14,112 nucleotides of DNA from an uncultured Micavibrio sp. (lineage in GTDB: Bacteria; Pseudomonadota; Alphaproteobacteria; Micavibrionales; UBA1664): assembly GCA_913057885.1 (NCBI GenBank), contig CAJXOI010000005.1, forward strand, positions 1-14,112. Reading direction: 5' to 3'. How positions within the stretch are numbered: the first letter of the stretch is position 1; every line of letters begins with the position of its first letter. The notes beneath the pieces are model-generated. The model saw only the letters and a program-made list of their open reading frames with translations. It did not search any database and was not told the DNA's origin. A program made the position numbers and the translations under genes. Positions 1 to 6,592 of the stretch are shown here, in pieces.

Positions 1-835
1 GGCAACACTCCCCCCCTTTAAAAATCAGGGATCAGAGATTGATGTAAATATTTCCACCATGGGTGACTCATCGTCGCTTCAGGGTGGAACGCTCTTGGTG
101 ACGCCATTGATGGGTGCGGATGGTAATGTTTACGCTGTGGCCCAAGGCGCGGTCATTACCGGCGGGATTTCTGCCGAAGGCGACGCAGGATCAGTGGTAC
201 AAAATATTCCAACTGCGGCTCGAATTCCTAATGGTGCGATTGTCGAAAAGGAAATAGATTTTGATTTGGCTCAATTGAATGAAATCAGATTGTCTCTTCG
301 TAATCCCGATTTTACAACCGCGCGCCGCATGGCGCAACGCATCAATGCGCGCTTTGGTTCCGGCACAGCGACGGCTGAAAACCCTGCCAGTGTTACGATC
401 AGGAAAACAGGCGAATATACGGATCAATCGATTGTTGAATTGATAACCGATTTGGAACAATTAGAAATTTTACCTGACCAACCGGCGCGTATTGTGATTG
501 ATGAGAGGTCAGGTGTGATTGTTATGGGCAGTGAGGTTAAAATCTCGACCGTGGCTGTCGCGCAAGGTGATTTGACCGTCAGAATTGAGGAAGAGCCCCA
601 GGTATCTCAACCCAACGCCTTTGCAGAAAATGGAGTAACAACGGTTGTCCCTCGCACAAATGTGGCGATCAACGAAACGGGACAGGGCGAGATGGCGGTT
701 CTGCAAGGTGGTATAACGCTTCAGGACTTGGTGACATCCCTAAACGCACTAGGGATTGCCCCACGTGATGTGATTACAATTTTACAAGCGGTTAAAGCCG
801 CAGGTGCCCTGCAAGCAGATATAGAGGTGATGTAA
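1..835 (+). CDS. flgI: Flagellar P-ring protein FlgI, C-terminal part (5' end outside window)
   Basis: FlgI builds the periplasmic P-ring, the bushing around the flagellar rod in the peptidoglycan layer. The open frame enters from the left edge (codons readable from base 2), and about 277 C-terminal residues are in the window; full-length family members are roughly 370 residues. The stretch SLQGGTLLVTPLMGADGNVYAVAQG is a FlgI hallmark, as are ERSGVIVMGSEVKISTVAVAQGDLTV and the terminal segment LNALGIAPRDVITILQAVKAAGAL. The ATG at 59 is internal to this frame and conserved sequence continues upstream of it, so it is not the start. The signal peptide and N-terminus are not visible. The stop is 4 bases before flgJ, and the flgJ ribosome binding site (AGAGGTGA, 823-830) lies inside the end of flgI, so the two are probably co-translated. 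Identification is secure. Confidence 0.96.
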   Translation, partial: ATLPPFKNQGSEIDVNISTMGDSSSLQGGTLLVTPLMGADGNVYAVAQGAVITGGISAEGDAGSVVQNIPTAARIPNGAIVEKEIDFDLAQLNEIRLSLRNPDFTTARRMAQRINARFGSGTATAENPASVTIRKTGEYTDQSIVELITDLEQLEILPDQPARIVIDERSGVIVMGSEVKISTVAVAQGDLTVRIEEEPQVSQPNAFAENGVTTVVPRTNVAINETGQGEMAVLQGGITLQDLVTSLNALGIAPRDVITILQAVKAAGALQADIEVM

Positions 836-839
836 GACA

Positions 840-1172
840 ATGAGTGAGATCAATGCCCTTATTTCAGAAACTCTCTCGCAAGTTGGCGCCAGTAAAGCCA
901 ACAATGCGGGGCAATTCGCGGCCAAAGCCAAGGTCGATAAAATTGACCATGCTGCCAAAGATTTCGAAGCCGTTTTTATAAGCCAAATGCTAACCCACAT
1001 GTGGTCAGGGGTAAAAACGGACGGTCCCTTTGGCGGGGGACATGCAGAAGAAGTGTATCGATCCATGTTGATTGAAGAATACGGCAAGGTGATTGCGGAA
1101 CAAGGCGGGCTTGGTGTTTCTGATGCGCTGAGGGCCGAACTCATCAATATGCAATCCCAAGCACAAAATTAA
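840..1172 (+). CDS. flgJ: FlgJ-type rod-binding protein, without muramidase domain
   Basis: This 110-residue protein matches the N-terminal rod-binding half of FlgJ (also annotated CheL in alphaproteobacteria), which acts as a cap or scaffold for rod assembly in the periplasm. The core is at about residues 38-100: KDFEAVFISQMLTHMW, then GPFGGGHAEEVYRSMLIEEYGKVIAEQGG and a hydrophobic end. The peptidoglycan-hydrolase domain of enterobacterial FlgJ is absent, which is normal for alphaproteobacteria; a separate lytic enzyme would be needed, and none is in the window. The start ATG at 840 follows AGAGGTGA with about 9 bases spacing and is 4 bases after flgI. The gene symbol follows common usage for this family. 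Confidence 0.9.
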   Translation: MSEINALISETLSQVGASKANNAGQFAAKAKVDKIDHAAKDFEAVFISQMLTHMWSGVKTDGPFGGGHAEEVYRSMLIEEYGKVIAEQGGLGVSDALRAELINMQSQAQN

Positions 1173-1204
1173 GATTTTTAACATAAGTAAAGAAGAGGTG
1201 AAGA

Positions 1205-1684
1205 ATGTCGGACAAAGCAACACAACAGAGCAGCCAAGCTAAGCTCAAAGGCACAGATATTGTGTCAAAAACTGAAACGTTGTTAAGAAAACTGATCCAC
1301 GTGATGGGGCAGGAAAACCTGGCATTGCAGGCACATGATCGACAATTGGCCGAAGAAATGGCACAGGAAAAAACACTGTTGATAGAAAATTACCGGGCCT
1401 TGATCAAGGATCTGAAAAAAGAGCCAGAGGCATTAAAAAATATCAATGCTGATGCCAAGGCACATGTGCAAGAATTAATCAAAGAATTTGATACGGCCAT
1501 GCGTGAGAATGCTAAAGCGGTTTATGCTCGTCGCTATGCCGTTAAGAAAATTTTGGAACGAATCTTGAATAAAGCTCGTCAAGTTTCAGGCGGCAGTCAT
1601 AAAAGTTACAACCAACAAGGTAAGATGAATGATCTCAGCAGTAAATCAAAATTCATCCCAACACAATTAAACGAAACATATTAA
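1205..1684 (+). CDS. flgN: FlgN-like flagellar export chaperone
   Basis: This is a 159-residue, almost wholly helical, charged protein. The central part (about residues 24-125: TETLLRKLIHVMGQENLALQAHD, then EKTLLIENYRALIKDLKK and YARRYAVKKILERILNKA) resembles FlgN, the cytoplasmic chaperone that holds hook-associated proteins FlgK and FlgL before export. The tail (about 130-159) is rich in Ser, Lys and Asn and probably disordered. The start at 1205 is well supported by AAGAGGTG just upstream. The gene sits 32 bases after flgJ and 22 bases before fliK in the same direction, the usual place for a FlgN-like gene in related clusters. FlgN proteins are short and diverge quickly, so the call rests on helix pattern plus position and is less certain than its neighbours. 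flgK and flgL, the expected client genes, are not in the window. Confidence 0.65.
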   Translation: MSDKATQQSSQAKLKGTDIVSKTETLLRKLIHVMGQENLALQAHDRQLAEEMAQEKTLLIENYRALIKDLKKEPEALKNINADAKAHVQELIKEFDTAMRENAKAVYARRYAVKKILERILNKARQVSGGSHKSYNQQGKMNDLSSKSKFIPTQLNETY

Positions 1685-1706
1685 ACACGACATAAAGGTT
1701 TATATT

Positions 1707-3410
1707 ATGATCTCTTCAGCATCAATCGCACAATTCATGTCCATGTTGTCAGGCGGAAGTCGTTCTGGCGGTCCAACATTGGCAGGTATTCTTGGACAAC
1801 AAAATTTGAATGGGCGCCAATCCGGTGTTACCGGCTTTGAAAGTTTGGTATCCGACGAGCAACCAAATATCATTCAAGCAAGGATGCTTGATTCTGTTGA
1901 TCAACAGGGTTCACAAACAACACGATTAGCCGGAAATTTGGATGTTCAGCTACCCTCCGGCATGATGGCATCGGACGTTTTGAAACGTGAAATTGAAACA
2001 ATGATGCAGGCGCAACAGGCAAGTGCCGATATGAAGCCGAAAGCGATGGAGGAATTTGTGACTTTGGCATTAAAGGCCAAGGGATTGACAGATGCGCAAA
2101 TTGATCAGGTTCTTAAGCTTTATAATGTTCAAGATTTATTTGTGATTGTTAAAAATCCTGTCTTGGAAAAGCGCCTTGATGAACAGCTTCAAGCCGTGGG
2201 CATTGTGCCGACGCCACTTGAACCTACAGAAGGAATCGCTGCACAATCTGTCGTTGATAATAACGAGGGTCGGGACGACGAAGTCGATGCGGCTGTTGCT
2301 ATGGAAACAAAAAATGATGTTGATCTGGCGGATTTGGTGGCTGTGTTTGACCAAGTTATGGCCGATAAAAAAGACGTGATTGGCAGCACTATTTCGTTTA
2401 AGGTGGATGAAGACCAACAAATCAACGACCTGATCCGTGTACTGATAGATAAGCAAATTGATTCGGGTGCGGCGCAAAATCCGGTCGAAGCAGCGGTCAG
2501 ATTGGTTGATAATGTGCCATTGCCCGCCAATCTTGTTACGGTGTTAAAATCCTATGTTCAATCGGTTGAACGGCAATCCACAATGCCCGTGAATTTCGAT
2601 GCCTCTATAACAACAGGGGAAAAGCCATTTAACCCGTTTGCCGATATGATGGCGGGGGATCGCCCTGCAACAGGGCAAGGCCAAATGCAAAATATTGACG
2701 AAATGGTTCGTGCCGTGATGGATCGCACCAACCCCGTGCCGGCGGAATCAATTGCCGATCGTATGGCTGCGATCATGAAAAACACAGATGTTGTGTCAAT
2801 GGCTTCGACGGAAAATTCATTCGCCTCTCAGCTATCTTTTGTCGGTGGTGATGTGTCTTTATTTGCCGATATGGAGGGGATTGCCAATTTGGATCAAACC
2901 CTTAGGCCAATACAAAACGCCAGCCACAGCCTGATTGCACAGGCGCACGCCGCGCAATCGCATCCGGCCAGTCAATCTGTGGCCATGACTATGGTTAAAG
3001 CTGCGTTTAAAGGAGTGAATGGTGAGCAAGGGCAGCGATATCGCCTGCAACTGGATCCGCCTGAAATGGGCCGTGTGGATATTCAATTGGAAATCATGGA
3101 AGGCAATCATCAGATGAAAGCCGTTATCTCAACGGAAAAGCCGGAAACATTGGGTATGCTTCAACGTGATATGCATGCGTTGTTGAAGGCAATGCAGGAC
3201 GCAGGATTTGAAAATATGTCAGCCGATGATTTTTCTTTTGAAATGGCGCAGGATATGGCCGGCGGCGAATCCGGTGATAAAGGTCAAGGTGGCGAGGGTG
3301 ATCAGCAACTTGTGAATGAGGATTTGGTCGAGCTGGAGATTCTTGAAACCGAGATGAGCGTCTTTATCGATCCTGTTACAGGGCAAAAGCACGTGAATAT
3401 GGTTGTATAG
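1707..3410 (+). CDS. fliK: Flagellar hook-length control protein FliK
   Basis: FliK is the exported molecular ruler that stops hook growth and triggers the export switch in FlhB. The protein has 567 residues. The first ~420 are low-complexity, rich in Gln, Asp, Met and Ala, which is typical of the variable ruler part. The conserved C-terminal hook-length domain is at about 430-510: YRLQLDPPEMGRVDIQLEI with the diagnostic LDPPEMGRV (449-457), then MKAVISTEKPETLGMLQRD and LLKAMQDAGFE. After it comes an acidic, Gly-rich tail. The start ATG at 1707 follows AAAGG about 10 bases upstream. The gene ends in TAG at 3408-3410, 28 bases before the likely start of the FlbT-FlaF gene. In rhizobia the FliK homologue was first named MotD, so that name may appear in databases. 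The call rests on the C-terminal domain and gene order. Confidence 0.93.
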   Translation: MISSASIAQFMSMLSGGSRSGGPTLAGILGQQNLNGRQSGVTGFESLVSDEQPNIIQARMLDSVDQQGSQTTRLAGNLDVQLPSGMMASDVLKREIETMMQAQQASADMKPKAMEEFVTLALKAKGLTDAQIDQVLKLYNVQDLFVIVKNPVLEKRLDEQLQAVGIVPTPLEPTEGIAAQSVVDNNEGRDDEVDAAVAMETKNDVDLADLVAVFDQVMADKKDVIGSTISFKVDEDQQINDLIRVLIDKQIDSGAAQNPVEAAVRLVDNVPLPANLVTVLKSYVQSVERQSTMPVNFDASITTGEKPFNPFADMMAGDRPATGQGQMQNIDEMVRAVMDRTNPVPAESIADRMAAIMKNTDVVSMASTENSFASQLSFVGGDVSLFADMEGIANLDQTLRPIQNASHSLIAQAHAAQSHPASQSVAMTMVKAAFKGVNGEQGQRYRLQLDPPEMGRVDIQLEIMEGNHQMKAVISTEKPETLGMLQRDMHALLKAMQDAGFENMSADDFSFEMAQDMAGGESGDKGQGGEGDQQLVNEDLVELEILETEMSVFIDPVTGQKHVNMVV

Positions 3411-3411
3411 C

Positions 3412-3460
3412 CATAATGGCCATGGCATTATACAATTCATGGCTCTTGTTATTGATCTAA
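3412..3460 (+). promoter_or_regulatory. Hairpin and short overlapping reading frame at the flbT-flaF start
   Basis: Between fliK and the ATG at 3439 lies an inverted repeat: ATAATG (3413-3418) and CATTAT (3426-3431), around GCCATGG. No Shine-Dalgarno-like sequence is visible before 3439. Two out-of-frame ATGs (3416 and 3422) open a frame of 14 codons or fewer that ends in TAA at 3458-3460, past the flbT start. This could limit or couple translation of the fusion gene. The arrangement is seen in the sequence; the regulatory role is inference and may be coincidence. Confidence 0.3.
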
Positions 3461-4182
3461 AACCGAATGAAAAGTTGTTGGTTGGCTCCACAATGATCAC
3501 CAACGATAATCAACGCACACGCCTTCATATTGATGGTGATGCACCTGTTTTGCGTGAAAAAGACACAATGACGGTTCAGGATGCGGTTACTCCGTCAAAA
3601 AAATTATATTTTGCCATTCAGTCTATGTATCTTGTCCCCGCAGACAAGGCATTGGATTTTTTAGATGATTATTTCGATCATTATAAAACCATTAAGGATT
3701 TGGCACCGCATATTTCACATTTCCTGAATGATATTTCAATCGAAGTCATGCATGGAACATACTATAAGGCTTTGAAATTGGTGCAGGATTTAATCAATTT
3801 CGAAAAAGACGGGCAAGAACCTGACCATAATATACAAGATGCTGCACAAGAATTGAACTCCAATATGATGGAGGCGCAAATGCTGATGCAATCAGCGCAG
3901 CAATTGCAAAATGCTTACGACAACTGGGATGAAATGACCGATGAGGATAAGGAAACGGTCATTTCCTATAATCGTAAGCTTTGGATGGTGTTTTTTGATG
4001 GATCTAACCCTCAAATGCAGGGAAAAAGCAATAAATTCGCCATAGCCGCCAACATAACAAACCTCTATAATTTTATTGCAGGTCGTTCAAAGCAGGTTTT
4101 ATCTGATAATTCCAGAGACGGACTCGTTGCACTTATTAACCTGAATACTGAGGCGGCCTTGGCAATGCAACGCACTGCCTGA
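3439..4182 (+). CDS. FlbT-FlaF fusion protein (flagellin expression and export control)
   Basis: This single 247-residue frame carries two proteins normally encoded separately in alphaproteobacteria. Residues 1 to about 128 are FlbT, beginning MALVIDLKPNEKLLVG, then VLREKDTMTVQDAVTPSKKLYFAIQSMYL and a C-terminal helical part. Residues about 140-247 match FlaF: YNRKLWMVFFDG, then IAANITNLYNFIAGRSKQVL and DGLVALINLNTEAAL. In Caulobacter, FlbT controls flagellin mRNA translation and stability, while FlaF is needed for flagellin production and secretion; they act antagonistically on the same process. No stop, start or frameshift interrupts the join (about 129-140). The frame is also open from a TTG at 3403, but the FlbT family begins at the MALVIDLKP motif, so I chose ATG 3439. 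The gene ends in tandem TGA codons inside a hairpin. No flagellin gene is in the window. Confidence 0.88.
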   Translation: MALVIDLKPNEKLLVGSTMITNDNQRTRLHIDGDAPVLREKDTMTVQDAVTPSKKLYFAIQSMYLVPADKALDFLDDYFDHYKTIKDLAPHISHFLNDISIEVMHGTYYKALKLVQDLINFEKDGQEPDHNIQDAAQELNSNMMEAQMLMQSAQQLQNAYDNWDEMTDEDKETVISYNRKLWMVFFDGSNPQMQGKSNKFAIAANITNLYNFIAGRSKQVLSDNSRDGLVALINLNTEAALAMQRTA

Positions 4183-4192
4183 TGATCAGGCA
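4176..4192 (+). terminator. 7-bp hairpin spanning the flbT-flaF stop codon
   Basis: TGCCTGA (4176-4182) pairs perfectly with TCAGGCA (4186-4192) around a TGA loop. The stem contains the stop codon of the FlbT-FlaF gene. It is followed by an AT-rich run (tatattcatagaaaaatt) but not a clean T-tract. It could be a weak intrinsic terminator or an mRNA 3'-end stabiliser. Its place just before a sigma-54-like promoter supports a transcript boundary. Confidence 0.4.
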
Positions 4193-4211
4193 TATATTCA
4201 TAGAAAAATTG

Positions 4212-4227
4212 TGGTATACTTATTGCA
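4212..4227 (+). promoter_or_regulatory. Candidate sigma-54 (-24/-12) promoter of fliM
   Basis: TGG at 4212-4214 and TTGCA at 4223-4227 give GG (4213-4214) and GC (4225-4226) separated by exactly 10 bases, the required sigma-54 geometry (consensus TGGCAC-N5-TTGC). TGG and TTGC match fully; the middle CAC is TAT. Transcription would begin near 4238, about 23 bases before the fliM ATG. Sigma-54 drives many flagellar operons in Caulobacter and relatives. No activator site was identified. Confidence 0.5.
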
Positions 4228-4260
4228 ACATTCTAGTTGTATTAAAAAAATTGGATAGAT

Positions 4261-5379
4261 ATGGCTGACGAAACAGAAGAAATGAGCGCCGAAGAAGCCG
4301 CCATGATGGCGGAATGGGAGAACATGGCCGCCGATGACGATTCGGCGGGCAGTGATGATGCGTCTGCAGCCATTCAACCTGATGATGAGGCCAATATCGA
4401 CGATGCCGCCGATGCTCGTATCTTAAATCAGGATGAGATTGACTCTCTTCTCGGTTTTGATGATGGCGATGACGGTTCGCATACCTCTGGTGTAATGGCG
4501 TTGATTAATTCCGCATTGGTGAATTATGAACGCTTGCCGATGTTAGATATTGTATTTGACCGTTTGGTCAGATTGATGTCGACATCCCTTCGTAATTTGA
4601 CTTCTGATAATGTCGAGGTTTCGCTTGATCAGGTGTCAACGGTGCGCTTTGGTGATTATATGAACTCCATTCCATTGCCGGCCATGTTGTCGATGTTCAA
4701 GGCCGAGGAGTGGGACAATAACGGGTTGATGGTGATTGACTCCGCCCTGATATATTCTGTTGTGGATGTGTTATTAGGTGGACGGAAGGGAACCCCCGCG
4801 ATTCGTGTTGAGGGTCGTCCGTACACAACAATCGAAACACGTTTGATTGAACGGATGGCGGGGGTTGTATTGTCCGATTTATCATCCGCGTTTGATCCTT
4901 TGGCACCTGTCAGTTTTGTTTTAGATCGTATGGAGACAAACCCAAGGTTTGCGGCGATTACCCAAGGGTCCAACGCGTGTGTGTTGGCGCGATTGCGGGT
5001 TGATATGGGTGATCGCGGCGGCCGCGTTGAAATTTTGATCCCCTATGCGACTTTGGAACCTATTCGAGAACTTTTGCTCCAGATGTTCATGGGGGAAAAA
5101 TTTGGTCGTGACTCGATTTGGGAAACACACTTGACGAATGAACTTTATGAGACCGATGTGGCGTTGCAGGCGATGCTAGGTGAAAAGATATTACCATTGG
5201 ACGAGATTTTGAACTGGGAGCCTGGGTCAACAGTAGTGTTCAACACGCGTCCGAATGACAGAGTAGAGGTGCGATGTGGTGATTTCCCTATGTTTAAGGC
5301 CACGATGGGCCAAAAACAGGATAATTTGGCGATGAAGATCAACAGCTATATCCGGCCAAAGATCACGGAAACGAGTTAG
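4261..5379 (+). CDS. fliM: Flagellar motor switch protein FliM
   Basis: FliM is the C-ring protein that binds phosphorylated CheY and changes rotation direction. This copy has 372 residues, longer than the roughly 320-340 common for FliM. The extra length is an acidic, Ala- and Asp-rich N-terminus (residues 1-53) placed before the CheY-binding motif ILNQDEIDSLL (54-64), which in most FliM proteins is at the extreme N-terminus. The CheC-like middle domain is about 80-285 (NYERLPMLDIVFDRLVRLM, ETRLIERMAGVVLSDL), and the SpoA-like C-terminal domain about 295-370 (LPLDEILNWEPGSTVVFNT, GDFPMFKATMG). The start at 4261 has only a weak binding site (GGAT). Starts at codons 8, 15 or 16 are possible and would shorten but not remove the extension. 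The TAG stop overlaps the stop of the opposite-strand gene. Confidence 0.93.
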   Translation: MADETEEMSAEEAAMMAEWENMAADDDSAGSDDASAAIQPDDEANIDDAADARILNQDEIDSLLGFDDGDDGSHTSGVMALINSALVNYERLPMLDIVFDRLVRLMSTSLRNLTSDNVEVSLDQVSTVRFGDYMNSIPLPAMLSMFKAEEWDNNGLMVIDSALIYSVVDVLLGGRKGTPAIRVEGRPYTTIETRLIERMAGVVLSDLSSAFDPLAPVSFVLDRMETNPRFAAITQGSNACVLARLRVDMGDRGGRVEILIPYATLEPIRELLLQMFMGEKFGRDSIWETHLTNELYETDVALQAMLGEKILPLDEILNWEPGSTVVFNTRPNDRVEVRCGDFPMFKATMGQKQDNLAMKINSYIRPKITETS

Positions 5380-5897
5380 TAAAAAAGCCTTCTATGATGG
5401 CGTCTTTCAAAAGGTTTGAAATGTTGAAGGCTTGTGTAAACTGGGATTAAATGTTCTTTAACCTCATGACGTAAGGATACAAACTCTCTTCTGGATTGAA
5501 TACGCGTGCTTCTTGTCGTGTAAAACCCCTTCGAGGATAGATCCATAAGAGGAATAATTTGTCGTAGATATTGTTGTGAGATATCAATGAGGTTGTTGTT
5601 GTACGAAATGCTATCGTCATAGTATTCACTGTCCAGGTCACGAAAATCAGGATCTGCCATTTCTGGAAGATTTTGGTACGCTTTGATTATTTTTTCTCCC
5701 ATCTTGCAAATATCGCTTATCAAACGCCGCCCAAAATCTTGTGTTTGTTCCTCTTGTTCTCCGTTGTATGATCTAACAAATTGAAGGATACTTTCGACTA
5801 TATCATTAGGAATTGCACCAAGTTCGTTTGGAATGTTCTCTGGTTTTGCAGCCGCGCAAAATGTCTTATCGAGTGCATTCTTAAAATCTTGATTCAT
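5376..5897 (-). CDS. Unrecognised protein on the opposite strand inside the flagellar cluster
   Basis: I do not recognise this 173-residue protein. It fills a stretch with no + strand gene. It is charged, mostly helical by appearance and has no signal peptide or membrane segment from the chosen start. Its middle is acidic (PDFRDLDSEYYDDSISYNNN, about 90-109), and its C-terminus is basic and His-rich (FERRHHRRLFY). I chose the ATG at 5897. The frame is open to a TTG at 5990, but that would overlap the next gene and add a basic segment with no support. The ribosome binding site is weak. The stop (TAA, 5378-5376) overlaps the fliM stop (TAG, 5377-5379). Hand counts on three 60-base lines give about 38-43% GC, somewhat below parts of fliM. 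It may be a lineage-specific insertion in the cluster or a local regulator; neither is shown. Confidence 0.72.
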   Translation of the reverse strand: MNQDFKNALDKTFCAAAKPENIPNELGAIPNDIVESILQFVRSYNGEQEEQTQDFGRRLISDICKMGEKIIKAYQNLPEMADPDFRDLDSEYYDDSISYNNNLIDISQQYLRQIIPLMDLSSKGFYTTRSTRIQSRREFVSLRHEVKEHLIPVYTSLQHFKPFERRHHRRLFY

Positions 5898-5964
5898 TAT
5901 AATTCTTGCGGGTTTTGTTAATTTGTTATGAATATAACTTCTTAATTTGATTTTTACTATGGCT

Positions 5965-5990
5965 ATTATACACTTGTGGAATAATGACAA
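5965..5990 (-). promoter_or_regulatory. Candidate promoter for the opposite-strand gene
   Basis: On the minus strand, TATAAT (5970-5965) is a perfect -10 box. TTGTCA (5990-5985) resembles a -35 box but is only 14 bases away, shorter than the usual 16-18, so this is a weak call. It would place a transcript start about 60 bases before the ATG at 5897. The same 86-base gap (5898-5983) must also hold any promoter for the rightward motor genes; I found no convincing one. Confidence 0.3.
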
Positions 5991-6592
5991 TAATTACATT
6001 ACCTCTGATCCTCGATGGTTTGATTGCTGTATTGCTTGTGGCGACTATCATCTATGTGATCCGCCTGACATATTACCTCAAACATTTTAAAAAAACCCGA
6101 GGTGAATTGGAAAGCATTATTAAAGATCTATCAGGCCATATTACAAAAGCCGATAAGGCCGTTAAAACGTTGAATGAAACTGTTGATGAGTCATCAGATG
6201 ATTTACAAAATCGTTTGAACAAGGCCAATGCCATGTTTGATGAGTTGGACATTGTTGTCCAAACAGGTGACGCATTGGCCAACAGGCTGGAAGAATTGGC
6301 TATTCGCAATCGCAAAATCGCCGAGGGCAAGGTTGATGATTTGGATAATTTACCATCCGTCGAAAAAAGCCGCGAAGATTATAACGAGAGACTGGAAGAA
6401 ATTGTTCGTAAGGCCGAAGATAGCCGCCCTAACTCTGTGTTTTCTATACGTGATCCGGATATGGAACGCGGTGAAACTGACGAAGATGGCGGCTTCACCT
6501 TGGAAGACGACGAGGTTTTGAGCGAGGCCGAGCGCGATCTCTATGAAAAATTAAATAAATCAAAACGAAAAACGGTCAGGAAAGGCGCATAA
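5984..6592 (+). CDS. DUF6468-type single-pass membrane protein of the flagellar cluster
   Basis: This 202-residue protein has one N-terminal membrane segment (about 7-28, LILDGLIAVLLVATIIYVI) followed by a long helical, probably coiled-coil part (about 30-140: LESIIKDLSGHITKADKAVKTL, NRLNKANAMFDELDIVVQTG) and an acidic C-terminus with a basic end. This layout and its place between fliM and motE match the DUF6468 family, which I recognise from alphaproteobacterial flagellar clusters; no molecular function is established to my knowledge. The start ATG at 5984 follows TGGA. The stop overlaps the motE start by one base (TAATG, 6590-6594), so translation is likely coupled. By position it may help the motor or switch, but that is inference. 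Confidence 0.75.
   Translation: MTIITLPLILDGLIAVLLVATIIYVIRLTYYLKHFKKTRGELESIIKDLSGHITKADKAVKTLNETVDESSDDLQNRLNKANAMFDELDIVVQTGDALANRLEELAIRNRKIAEGKVDDLDNLPSVEKSREDYNERLEEIVRKAEDSRPNSVFSIRDPDMERGETDEDGGFTLEDDEVLSEAERDLYEKLNKSKRKTVRKGA

Noticed and set aside
191..460. Opposite-strand frames over flgI, fliK and the repeat-protein gene
   Set aside because: They are shadows of clearly coding genes in other frames, without motifs or ribosome binding sites.
736..756. Perfect 7-bp inverted repeat ATCCCTA/TAGGGAT in flgI
   Set aside because: It lies in the conserved C-terminal coding segment (SLNALGI), has no T-tract and no nearby boundary; chance under codon constraint is the simplest reading.
2662..2676. 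Hairpin GCCCTG-CAA-CAGGGC in fliK
   Set aside because: Short 6-bp stem inside the variable coding part, not followed by T residues and not near a transcript boundary.
3403..3438. Longer FlbT start at TTG 3403
   Set aside because: It adds 12 residues not expected in FlbT, overlaps the fliK end and has no ribosome binding site; the family motif begins at ATG 3439.
5898..5990. N-terminal 31-residue extension of the opposite-strand gene from TTG 5990
   Set aside because: It would overlap the start of the DUF6468 gene and cover the likely promoter; ATG 5897 is simpler.
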